DNA from: Kryptolebias marmoratus
Taxonomy: Eukaryota; Chordata; Actinopteri; Cyprinodontiformes; Rivulidae
Direction: 5' to 3'
DNA: 64,000 nt
Assembly (NCBI RefSeq): GCF_001649575.2
Contig: NC_051431.1
Coordinates: 10,057,491-10,121,490, forward strand
The notes beneath the pieces were generated by a model. The model was not told the DNA's origin and did not search any database. It saw nothing but the letters and a program-made list of their open reading frames with translations. A program made the translations under genes and the position numbers. Position 1 is the stretch's first letter. Every line of letters starts with the position of its first letter. This document shows, one piece after another, positions 44,833 to 56,704 of the stretch.

Positions 44833-47800
44833 TTAGATTGATTTAGATGCACCCTTCCCCATCATATGCTTTTTTGTATTTCTTTCTGGTTTCAGTAACA
44901 TGATGTAACATTTTGGGATGAAGATACAAATCAGCAGTCCAAAACTAGAAGCAAGAATGGCAAAAATTTCTACAGCAACACTAAATTTGCCAGGAGAGCT
45001 GACATATGCTGGGATAAAAGTGAGCCATACTGCACAGAATATCAGCATGCTAAAAGTGATAAATTTTGCTTCATTGAAATTATCAGGCAGTTTCCGAGCC
45101 AGAAAGGCAAAAATGAAACACAACATGGCAAGAAGTCCAATGTAGCCAAGCACAGACCAGAAGCCTACAGCTGAGCCCAGAGCACACTCTAAGATGATTT
45201 TATCTTTGTATTCTTTAAAATTCTTAAATGGAAAAGGAGGAGAAATGCTTAACCAGAGAATACATATGATAACTTGTATGAATGTAAAACCCAGAACACT
45301 GAGTCTCTGCTGCGTAGGGCCAAACCACTTCATTGCATTTCTTCCTGGAAGTGTAGCTTTAAATGCCATTAAAACCACCATTGTTTTTCCCAGAACACAA
45401 GATAGGCAAAGGACGAATGTGATGCCAAAAGCTGTGTGACGAAGCATACAGGACCATTTTGAAGGTTGGCCAATGAATGTCAGAGAGCAGAGAAAACACA
45501 GAGTCAAGGAGAAAAGCAACAGGAAGCTCAGCTCAGAGTTGTTAGCTCTAACAAGAGGGGTTTTTCTGTATTTGAAGAAAATGAAAGCTACAGCAGCAGT
45601 CAGACATGTTCCAAGCAAAGAGACTGATGTCAATAGTGCTCCCATAATCTCTTCATATGATAAAAACACAGCCTCCTTCTTTACGCAGGCATCTCTCTTC
45701 TCATTTGACCAGGACTCAAGAGGACATCTTACACAGGTGATAGAATCTGAAAAGGAATGGTAAAACATGAGTCAACTGTTAAGTTATGGTTGGTCTACTT
45801 TTCTTTTAAATTTCAAATCACCAGAAAACTGTTATTGATCAATGAAATCAGCTCTGCTCTTGAATAGTTAAGAGTAGATACGCTTTTTAACTTTATTGGC
45901 TCTGACTCAAAAGACACAACATATTTGTTAAAGCTAATAAAAAGTCCTCTATCAATTCATTTTTTTAAGAGTTTTTTAAAGCTGTCTAAGCTCAGATGGG
46001 GTGACAAGTTCTCTTACATAAGTGTGATAATGTTGTCATATCAACTCAGTCATAATGTTTCTTGAAACTGCTAATAAGAAATATATTTGTTATTTGGCTA
46101 CTTAGAAGACAAATATATTTTTGTGTCAGTTTTTATTTAGCATATATTTTATATTAGATAAAAGGCAAGCAAGAAAAATAGGGTAAATTCAAAACAAGCA
46201 AAACAAAACAAATAATAACAAATAATTAAATATTTCTTAAAAGAGTTGCCAATATGGACTGCAAGATAATCTGCAATTCTTTCAATGGCCATTTGAGGCA
46301 GATGCTGAAAGTATATCAAAACTTTAGCCATTTTTTGAAACTGGCATGTAATTGCATAAACTTTATTTCATGCAACAGTAAAAGTAAAAAGCTTGTAGGA
46401 AAATGTATTAAACCTGCACTGTTTGTCATTTCGCCCTCTGCACATGGAACACAGTCATGACAACAAACAGGTTTTCCTTTCTGTAGAACCTTGCGTGTTC
46501 CTGGGGGACATTTTTCACTGCAAACTGACACAGGCACCTGCAATAAATAAAAGCACCAAAAAAAAGAAGAAAAAAATAACAATTTTACTGTGTCCTCATA
46601 CGTCTCTTTTAATATTGTTGATGAATTTACTCATTTGTTACTCATAGATTTAAATATTATGATTCCACATGAAATGCTCACAGCTTTTACCTGCAATGAC
46701 CTCTGTGCCCAAATTAAAGATATATTTTGCAGATTTAGCTGTTTGTCTGCAGGTAATGATGCATCATAAAGACCAACAGAGATAAAGTCCACAATGCCGT
46801 TGTCTCTTGGTTGCCAGTTTATAATTTCATACTTTGCTGCTGGATCCCCATATTTATTGAAGTAAACCTCATGGCCCTCTTTGGTTTGGAAATGAATCTT
46901 CCTTATATGCTGTAATATCTATACAAATTGTTTTTTGGTTAGTTTGTCATATAATAAATGCTTTGGATGCATGTTAATTCAAGTATTTGACAGTCCACAT
47001 GACTTCCTAACATTTAAAAAAGCTCACCGTGAATGGTTCAAGCTGCACACTGTTGTTGCATGTTTTATTACACTCAAAAATATTGTGCAGAGCATGGGCC
47101 ACTGCATACACTCCTTTATAAACATTATTAAAAATGGGCATGAGGGACATATCAGTAAAACTGTTTTGTACGTCAGTCAGATCCTCATGTCCAGTACATT
47201 CTGTCTGAATCTCCTCTGATTGGGACTGCTTGAACTTACAACTAAATAATGCTTCCCAGAACTCTGTAAACAAATCATTATTTGATGAAATCAATGGTTT
47301 CACATGAAACATGAAATCTTTAAGAGCACTGACGTGTGCTTTAGGGATAGAAAGACCTATAGCTCCATCCAGGATGTGATTCTTATCCATTGCTGCAATT
47401 TGAGAATCAAAGATCCATGATTCACTGCCGACCCACTGGTACCCTGTCAAATTATGATTGGACAGCTTGTGTATGAGCACATCCATATCCATGTGTGAGA
47501 GAAAAGCAACAATAACCTTTGAAGTTGAAGCCTTGATAAGCTCAATGATATTTTGAATCTTTTCTGATGGATCTGTTCTAAAGAAAGCAACAGAATATTC
47601 CAGACAGATGCCCAGTTGCTCTGCAGTTTCTGTGAATGTTGCCATGCCATTGTTGCCATAATCATCATTGGTTCTAACAGCTCCAACCCAAGTCCATCCA
47701 AAATGTTTGACCAACTGGGCCAGAGCTCTGCTCTGATAGTAGTCACTGGGCACTGTTCTAAGAAAAGATGGGTACTTTGATTTATCACTGAGACAAGCAC

Positions 47801-48646
47801 ATGTAGCAAAGTGACTGATCTGAAGGCAGAAAAAGAAAACTTAAAACTACCACAGACTGAGTCTAAAAATGTAAACTAAAAACATTTGCTCCAATCACTT
47901 GGTGGAAGATTGAAATAATCATTCTGGGTTTCACAAGTAAAGTTTTGGATTTATCAGCACAACTCACCAGAGGGATTTGAAATGGTCCAAGAACCGTAGC
48001 TATTGCTGTACTAGGAGAAGAGGAAGTTTCTCCCAAAATGGCCTGTACTTGTGCACGTCTGTTACATGACTCTTCAGAGTTTGAAGATACATTATCATTA
48101 CCATTGTTCAAGGCTAGTGCAACTTTCACACTTCTGGCAATGGAACCACAAGTATCATGAATGCTATATCCAAGAGAAATTCCAGGAAGTAGGTCGGTAC
48201 TATTATTAATTTCCTCAATGGCAAAACGCATGGTTTGAGCAAACTGGAACTCTCTGAAATTCAAACTTAATTCAAAAATAATTTAAAAACAGTTTGCATA
48301 AAATGGTTTTCTTTTGAAACCGAGTTTAACATGTACAAATTAAACCATTTACTTGTTCTGACAACATTAAAACAAAGGCAAAATGAAAGACAGATTTCTG
48401 TGGTATAATTTACCTGATGCATTCCAGTGGCTGAGGTTCTTCTGAATAAGTGTTCTCTTTGTTTTTCCAGCTGCTGTGGAAAGAGAAGATTCCCCCCAAC
48501 ATAATTTCCCCATCTTTAGACAGCTGAGGGATGTCAGGATCTCCTCTGCGTCTGCACAGCGACTCCTCAGACTGGGAAAAAGACATCAACAAATACAGCT
48601 GTAACAGTGCACAACCCTGCTCTGGCCACCTATGTGTTGACATCAT
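44833..48646 (-). CDS. OlfC-9: V2R/OlfC-type receptor, complete (858 aa)
   Basis: Exons: 48646-48414, 48253-47968, 47819-47028, 46918-46691, 46537-46414, 45746-44833. Start [19 protein letters not shown]; the second Met is also possible. Motifs: [15 protein letters not shown] (Glu instead of the usual Asp), [51 protein letters not shown]. Cys-rich exon [17 protein letters not shown], joined to Asp-Ser-Ile-Thr-Cys. Exon 6 has IGQPSKWSC where most paralogues have IGRPSEWSC, then seven membrane segments, ending MGKGASKSI. Its 3' flank resembles that of OlfC-8. Confidence 0.92.
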
Positions 48647-48683
48647 CTTGCTAAAAACACTTTATTGCATCGCATGTACCTTA

Positions 48684-48790
48684 ATGCAAATGAAAAATTT
48701 GAACGGATATTTATGATCTTGGAATAGCTCATAACAAATAATAAACAGGGAGGTGTTTTTCTCTCTGAAACTAAAAGGTGGAGCAAAAGG
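48684..48790 (-). promoter_or_regulatory. Candidate promoter of OlfC-9: octamer, TATA-like box, G-rich box
   Basis: ATGCAAAT octamer on the plus strand at 48684-48691, CATAAATA on the minus strand at 48708-48715 (62 bp before the start), and AAAAGGTGGAGCAAAAGG on the plus strand at 48773-48790. Confidence 0.5.
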
Positions 48791-50096
48791 ATGTGTGTGG
48801 TGGGCAGCTACAGTCATAATAGAAAGTATTAAATGAGTAAGTTTAAATGGACAAGAACATGTTTTATTCTTTTTTTCTTCAATAAAGTGTATGCAGTTTA
48901 TTAAAATATCTTCTTATATATTTATAAGTTATATATTATAACTTCTTAGAGACTGAGAAAAGAATCATGTATGAAAAATAGGCTAGGATCACATACAAAA
49001 CCTATTTGCTCTGCAGAGTCTGATCAGGCTCCAAGGTTACTTTATTCCTTTGATCTTTACAAGTTTTGAACCATTTGAAACAATCAGTACTATTTTTTAT
49101 TTTATTTTAAAGAGTAATTGTTTTAACAGCAACAAGAGAAACACCTCAGTTTACTGCCACAATACATTTTGTCACTAAACTCAAACTGTCAAAACCTCTC
49201 AGGAAAATGTGTTTTGTCTGTTGGTTTACCATCAACTAACAGACAAGGAAACATATTTGGTTATTTTGATGAACAATTATTTAGGGGCCAAAGTGGAGTG
49301 CTGCCAGCTTAAAAGAACCAGTCTCATATAATTTATAGCAGTTCATGCAAACACTATTTAAAAAAAAACCCCATCACATTATCAACACAGTCAACTGGGC
49401 AGAAAAATTTTCATAATCCTCCAGAAAATCTTCCATAAAATATCTGAAGCAATGGTAGAGCAGTTTGGCTTCATACCTAAATGGTCTACTTTCTACACAA
49501 AATAAACTGCTACGGCAAAACTGCTGTTACGCATGACAAAAAGCAAACAAAAACATTTCAGCATTCCACTTCTAAAGTACAACACATAATATAGTTGTAC
49601 CAACTGAATTAGAACACTGAAGTTGGGTGGAGAAAAGATATTTCTTAAAATTGCTACTGTGAGCTTGGCCTGCTGTGTGCCAAACAACTGAAAGTCTTGA
49701 CAGTTCTCTTTCTGGCATGTTGTCAAACACAGAAAACCTCAATTTGGCATATATTTTTTTAATTTTTATTAGTGTTATTATTATTTTAACTGGGTTATTA
49801 TTTTAAATTAGCAATTTCAAAAACACAAACTGCAGTTTATTCATGATACACTCTCTCAGACACATTTGTTTTAAACATGAATGTAACACTGTACATAAAA
49901 TTTAAATGTATGAGACATTTTGAAATATTTATTTATTTTTAGTCCTTCAGATAAATTCAAAATTATTACTTTACTTTGTTAAGGATTAAGATAACACACA
50001 GAAAATAATGAACATAATTTAAAAAAGACCTACATGTATTACAAATCAAATAAATATGTGATACTATAAAAGTAGAAACTCTCGGAAAACACAAAC
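48791..50096. other. Intergenic, OlfC-9 to the repeat at 50.1 kb
   Basis: AT-rich with no recognisable gene; one 77-codon chance frame on the minus strand is unlike any family I know. Confidence 0.45.
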
Positions 50097-50606
50097 CTCC
50101 GCCAAGGCCATGGCGTCATCAAAAGTGCAATCTGGATCATGATCCAGACCATCACCAAAATTTAATCAGTTGTTTTTCTTGTGACAACGCCAATGACAAA
50201 GAGGTCTCCAGCTGGAACAAAGGCAAAGTTTTAACAAAGGAGTAACCTGTGACCTTAACTTTGACCCCATGACCCTGAAATCAGTAGACACAATTCTTGA
50301 CCTATGAGGTGTCTATCTGCACAGTTTGACATTCCTACATTACATGGTTGCAGTTAGAGCACCCAGCCAGCTGTGACCTTGACCTTTGACCTTAAAATCA
50401 ATGAACAGCATTTATGACACATGAGGTGTCCAGTGTCACTAAAGAATCACCACAAAAATGTAACCAATTGTTTGTTGTGATAAGCCCAACATTTCCTGAA
50501 AATTTCATTCAAATCTGTTTGGTAGTTTTTTGGTAATCTTGCTAACAAAATAAAACAAATGGACAAACCAACCAACAACTACCAAAAACATAACCTCCCT
50601 GAAGAC
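50097..50606. repeat. Interspersed repeat with CCTCCGCCAAGG and ACATAACCTCC ends
   Basis: It starts near CCTCCGCCAAGGCCATGG and ends near AAAACATAACCTCCCT. The body has TGACCTTGACCTTTGACCTT and AATTTCATTCAAATCTGTTT, sequence I associate with a widespread fish and invertebrate repeat. The ends are partly inverse to each other. Class not settled; no open frame. Confidence 0.5.
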
Positions 50607-50684
50607 GTAAAAAGTATTTATATGTAATCTGATGCTGATGCTTAAAAAACCTGTTTCACAAGAATGACTGAAAGCAAACAAAGC

Positions 50685-50690
50685 TTTATT
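50685..50690 (-). terminator. Candidate poly(A) signal of OlfC-10
   Basis: AATAAA on the minus strand about 100 bp past the stop. Confidence 0.35.
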
Positions 50691-50789
50691 GATAGTTTAG
50701 TTACCAAATTACCATGTAAAACTTTCAATAGCAGTTAAAATGTCTGCATAATTATGCTTTTTAGAATGTGAGCACCAAGCTTTTGTTTA

Positions 50790-53700
50790 TTAAAATGATT
50801 TTGATGTTGCTTTCCCCATCATATTCTTTTTTGTGTTCCTTTCTGGTTTTAGTAACATGATATAACATTTTGGGACAAAAATACAAATCAACAGTCCAAA
50901 ACTAGAAGCAAGAATGGCAAAGATTTCTACAGCAACACTGAATTTTCCGGGAGAGCTGACATATGCTGGGATAAAAGTGATCCATACTGCACAGAAAATC
51001 AGCATACTAAAGGTGATAAATTTTGCTTCATTGAAATTATCAGGCAGTTTTCGAGCCAGAAAAGCAAAAACGAAACACAACATGGCAAGAAGTCCAATGT
51101 ACCCAAGCACAGACCAGAAACCTACAGCTGAGCCCAGAGCACACTCCAAGATGATTTTATCTTTAAATTCCCTAAAATTCTTGGAAGGAAAAGGAGGAGA
51201 AATTGTTAACCAAAGAATACATATTATAACTTGTATAAGAGTGAAACCCAGCACACTGAGTCTCTGCTGTGTTGGCCCAAAAAGTTTCATCACATTACTG
51301 CCTGGAAGTGTAGCTTTAAATGCCATTAAAACAACTATTGTTTTCCCCAGAACACAGGAGATGCAGAGAACAAAGGTGATGCCAAAAGCTGTGTGACGGA
51401 GCATACAGGACCACTCAGAGGGACGTCCAATGAAGGTTAGAGAGCAGAGAAAACACAGAGTCAAGGAGAAAAGAAGCAGGAAGCTCAGCTCAGAGTTGTT
51501 TGCTCTGACAAGAGGAGTTTTCCTGTATCTGAAGAAAATGAAAGCAACAGCAGCAGTCAGACATGTTCCAAATAGAGAGGCTGTGGTGAGCAGTATTCCC
51601 ATGATTTCTTCATATGATAGAAACTCTGCCTCTTTTGTTACACAGGCATCTCTTCTCTCATTTGACCAGGACTCAAGTGGACATCTCACACAAGTGATAG
51701 AATCTGAAAATAATGACAAGACAGGAGTTAGACCAACAAGTTAGTTTGTATTTGATACTCATTTTATGAAATGACAAAATGGTTGTTCAAATTGTGTAAA
51801 GCAGTGGAGGGTGAACAATTAAAAAATATTTCATTGTAGCAATTTCTGTTCTTTTTTTATACATGTAAATACATGAAAGGCTTTGAAAGTATACTACACA
51901 CTATTCTTTTAGTTTTTAGTGAGTGTTTTTACATGTTTTTTACATGTTATGAAAGCATTTGCGCAGAATGACAATAGACTAAAATGTAACAGCGCAAATT
52001 TGAATACAAATATTTGCAGAATGTCGTGCAAATTAAAGTTTGGTCTTTTGAAATTAAATAAAATACATGAAAATGACTTAAACAATGGTGCAAAGTTGCA
52101 ATGAAATGGGTTTGAACAGTGCAAAGTTAGAGTAATATAACTATGTGTACTTTTTCTGGTTCAAAATTGACCCGAAGTTACAAGTGCTTCTCTACCTCTC
52201 TTCCCCTCTCTCTCTTTGAGGGCTTCAGAAAGGTTAAACTACAATGTAAAATTCCAACTTGTCACTGGACTGCAAATAAAATCTAATTGAAATTAAATGC
52301 TCATCCCCTCTACCTAAGCTCCAACACAATTATCTGAGCTTTAAATCAAACAACAACCTCCAGTTAACAAAAACATTGCCAACACAGTACAAAACCGCTA
52401 CAGATTTTCAAATGGCAAATTAAGGCCAATACCAAAATTGTATTCTGTTCAGTTCATTTGTATAGTGCCAATGTAAAACAGAAGTCATTTCAAAGCACTA
52501 TGTAACAAAAAAAAAAAGCAAACTGGTACAAATTATATAAAGGTACCTGTGTTGTTGCTCATTTCTCCCTCTGCACATCTTACACAGTCATAGCAGCAAA
52601 CAGGTTTTCCTTTCTGGAGAACTTTCCGTGTTCCTGGAGGACACTTCTCACTGCAGACTGACACAGGCACCTGTATAAATCAAAGGTTTTAAAATGATAT
52701 CTTCTGATTTTCTCATCACAAGCCTATTGTCAAATAAAAAAAAAAGTTAAATGTTGGAAAATATTGTTATTAGAAAAATTGATTTTACCTGCAGGGAATT
52801 CTGTGTCCAAATCAAAGATCTGTTTTGCAAATTCATTTGTTTGTCAACAGGTAACGATGCATCATAAAGACCAACTGTGACAAATTGTACTTGGCCATTT
52901 TCCCCTGGCTGCCAGTTTATGATTTCATATTTTGCTGATGGATCTCCATTTTTATTAAAGTAAACCTCCTCACCCTCTTTTGTTTTGAAATTAGCCTTTT
53001 GTATGTGCTGTAAAATCTAAAAATGATAAGTATTAACACAGCTAAATGGCAGAAAATATTGAAGATTTTATGATACAAGAAATTGTAAAATGTTTTTTTT
53101 TCTCTTCTTTCTTTTTTTTTTTTTTTGATGTAACAACTGACTTATTGATGTAAAGCTCACCATGAATGGATCTAGCTGTACATTACTGTCACATGTTTTA
53201 TTACAGCTGAGAATATTGTGCAGAGCATGAGCCACTGCATACACTCCTTTATACACATTATTAAAAATGGGCATGAGTGACATGTCAGTGAAGCTGTTTT
53301 CCACTCCAGTCAGATCCTCATGTCCAGTACATTTTCTCTGAATCTCCTCTGATTGTGACTGTGTGAACTTACAGCTGAATAATGCTTCCCAGAACTCTGT
53401 AAACAAATTATTATTTGTTGAATTTAGTGGCTTTACATCCAGCATAAACTCTTTAAGACCACTAACATGTGCTTTTGGGATGGAAAGCCCTATAGCTCCA
53501 TCCAGGATGTGATTCTTATCTCCTGCAGCAGTTTGAGAATCAAAAATCCAAGCTTCAGTACCGACCCACTGGTATCCAGTCAAGTTGTGGTTGGAAAACT
53601 CATGTAATAATATGTCCAAATCCATGTGGGAGAGGAAAGTGACAATCACTGTTGACGTGGAAGCTTTGATAATGTCAATTATGTTTTGTATTTTGTCAGA

Positions 53701-54802
53701 TGGATCTGTCCTAAAGAAAGAAACAGAATATTCCAGACAGATGCCCAGCTGCACTGCAGTCTCTGTAAATATTGCCATGCCATTATTGCCGTAATCCTCA
53801 TTTGATCTAACAGCTCCAACCCAAGTCCATCCAAAGTGTTTGACTAAATGAGCCAGAGCTCTGCTCTGATAGTAATCACTGGGTATGGTTCTGAGAAAGG
53901 ATGGGTATTTTGATTTATCACTGAGACAAGCACATGTTGAAAAGTGGCTGATCTACATAAAAAAAAAACATTTTTAGATATAAAACATTTTACATACACT
54001 ACTGTTCTCATTATCTATATACTACATTTTTCATTAATTTTAATTGGCTCCAGTCATACATACCAGTGGGATATGAAATGGTCCAATAGAAGTAGCAATT
54101 GCTGTGCTAGGAGAGGAAGAGGTTTCTCCCATTATAGCCTGAACGTGTGCAGGTCTTAAACATGCATTTGAAGGCGAAGCCACATTTTCGTTACCATTAA
54201 CCAAGGCCAAAGCAACTCTTACGCTTCTGGCAATAGAGCCACAGGTATCATAAATTTTGTAGCCAAGAGAAATGCCCGGCAGCAGGTCTGAGCTATTGTT
54301 TATTTCTTTGATGGTAAAAAGCAGGGCCTGGGCTAACTGGAATTCTCTGAAATTTAAGCTTGATTTGAACAATTATAAATAGTTGGTATTATAATCAGAG
54401 TTCTCTAAAATAAGTGTTATAAGTGTTAAAACAAACAAAATGCAATATTTCTAAATGTAAAACATTTGTATTTTTAGCTAAAGTCCTTTACTGTTACAAA
54501 TTCATATTAAAATGATCTTAGATCTTTTTTCATTTAATAAATTCATTAAATTTATTTGATAATAATTACCTGGTGCATTGCAGAGGCTGAGGTTTCTGCA
54601 TGTAGGAATCTGGTCTTTCTTTCCAGTTGGTGTGGAAAGAGAAGAGTCCACCCAACATAATGTCACCCTCTTTAACTAGTTGAGGGTTTTCGGCATCCCC
54701 GCTCTGTCTGCATTTTGGATCCTCAGCATGAGAGAAAGATGCCACCAACAGTAACTGTAAAAGAGCCCATCCTTGTTCTGGCCACCTCTGTGAAAATGTC
54801 AT
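50790..54802 (-). CDS. OlfC-10: V2R/OlfC-type receptor, complete (857 aa)
   Basis: Exons: 54802-54570, 54346-54064, 53952-53161, 53016-52789, 52670-52547, 51703-50790. Exons 4 and 5 are short and lack useful ATGs, but both are present and in frame ([28 protein letters not shown]). Start [19 protein letters not shown] matches the paralogues; 22 upstream in-frame residues are left out. Ligand-domain motifs: [57 protein letters not shown]. Exon 6: seven membrane segments, end MGKATSKSF. Exon 2 resembles OlfC-5, while exon 1 and exon 3 resemble OlfC-7/8, a mosaic pattern. AATAAA is found about 100 bp past the stop. Confidence 0.91.
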
Positions 54803-54871
54803 GCTGAGTTTAATGCTGATGTGCTGGGTACTATTACATCTGCCTGAATGTAGAAGAAAGACTTGCACTGA

Positions 54872-54966
54872 TATATATGCTCTTCAGAACACCAAAACAA
54901 TAATTAAATAAATAATCGAACAAGAATGGCTCATCTCTGAGGACCTAAAAGGTGGGATGAGACAAG
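54872..54966 (-). promoter_or_regulatory. Candidate promoter of OlfC-10: TATA-like box plus G-rich box
   Basis: CATATATA on the minus strand at 54872-54879 (70 bp before the start) and AAAAGGTGGGATGAGACAAG on the plus strand at 54947-54966, preceded by TCTCTGAGGAC. Confidence 0.45.
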
Positions 54967-56704
54967 ATGCTCAAAGAAAAAAAAATCCTGTTTTAAAGAT
55001 GCTTCTAAAAGATTTTTTTTCTACACCTTTATGAAGTAATGGATTATTTTCTTTAGTTGTTTTTTTTTTATAAAATACTGCAAAGTAACAAAGTCCATCT
55101 CAAAATCCCTTTCAGGTGTAAAATCACTAGTGTTTTCTGTATTTAAAAAAAAAAAAAGACAGCCCATTTACTGGTCAAGACACCTGATCTGGATTATTGG
55201 CTTCTATGTTTGTTTTTGTTTGTATCTTTTTAAAATCAACAGTAGTAAACAGTTCATTACAATACACCAGCCAATAAGAATGAAAGTGTTGCTCAGACAA
55301 CATTTCTAATTTTTGTTGTTATGACATATCAGAATGAGGATCTGAGGATCTGACAGCATCAATGTGGGCACCAAATTCTAAATCCTCATCCAAAACTTTA
55401 TGACTTTAATTTTGTAGTGTTTGAGACTCAAGGTAAAAGTTGAACTGTATTCTCTTTTGTTGTTTATCAGTGTTTGTATTGTGAAGGCAACAACTTCGAG
55501 AGGGAAATCCAGATATCCCTTTTCCCAGCAAAACTACAGATCCTCCTAGGGGATCCCAGTGTGGAGCTCTGGGTCTGCCATGGGGTCTTCTCTCATTGGT
55601 ACATCCCTAAAAACACCTCAAGGGAAGCACCCTGAAAGTATCCTGATCAGTTGCTCAGAATACCTCACCTGACTCCTTTTGATTCAGAGAAGGAGTGACT
55701 TTACTCAAACTCGGATGATGGAGCTCCTCACCTTATCCTTAAGGTTGAGCCCATCCACCCTATGGAGAAAGTCCATTTCAGCCATTTCTATCCAGGGTCT
55801 TGTTTTCTTTTGGTCATGATCTGTACCTCAACATCATAGATTGTTTGTTGACATATGTTTTTCTATAAAAATACATTAAAATATCACAATGACATGAGTT
55901 CTAATGAGTTAAAAACAGTTTGTTTTGTAGGTAAAAAAGAACAGGTTTAGGCAGTGTAGGAAGTTGTTGTCATTGTACAGTTAATAAAGTTTATTGAAAT
56001 TCAAACAGGTTTGTGTACAGAGTACAGCAGCATATCATAGCTCTGCTCACAATATAACCACTAGATGGTGTTGTGTGTCAATCTTGCTTTATGTTTATTT
56101 GTTTTGGATGTACTACAATTGTTCATCTAATCTGAACGTGAAAGGCCAGGAGGTGGGTGAGACGTGTCGTTATCGTGAGAAAGAGACAAGAGAGTGACTG
56201 CACCGAGGTGGACAGAAGCATAGTGGCATGAACATTAATCAGTCCAATGTTTCAGTTAATACAAATTTACCAACTAGTAAAGAATTTTGAGATTCATGCA
56301 CAAGGTAAATGCCTTTGCATGTATGTTTTGGTGCTGCTTCAAACTGAATCAGTGTGTTAAAATTAAGAATGCTAAGTATAATTAGTGGATTAGCATGCTA
56401 GCAGACTATAGCACTTTGTTAACATGGTAGCGCCACATGTTACAGTTTGTTTTTAATGTTTGCTAATGTTACATGCTAGCTAAGACTGCATGAAAAGTAA
56501 ACAAGCTTTATAAATACAGTTAGAGAGACTAAAAGAGCTATTATTATATGCAGTGGTCCAGGAAGTATTTTGAACCTGCTAGAAGAGTAGACATTTCCTT
56601 TTACGTGTCTTATCTTTAAGACTGTGATTAAACAAGTGTTCTTGGCATTTTCAACCTTCTTGACTGACTATCTGCAAACATCTCTTGTTTCATTTTTTCT
56701 GTTC
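54967..56704. other. Intergenic, OlfC-10 to OlfC-11
   Basis: Contains the LINE fragment at 55.5-55.85 kb; the rest is AT-rich with nothing recognised. Confidence 0.45.
55480..55850. mobile_element. LINE-type repeat fragment
   Basis: Contains GATCCTCCTAGGGGATCCCA, CTGGGTCTGCCATGGGGTCT, GACTCCTTTTGATTCAGAGA and AGAAAGTCCATTTCAGCCAT, which together follow the order of a common fish non-LTR retrotransposon sequence. Frames are broken. Identified from memory of the family. Confidence 0.55.

Noticed and set aside
52547..53016. OlfC-10 apparently lacking exons 4 and 5
   Set aside because: Both exons are present, in frame and with good splice sites; they only lack ATG codons. The same holds for exon 5 of OlfC-11.
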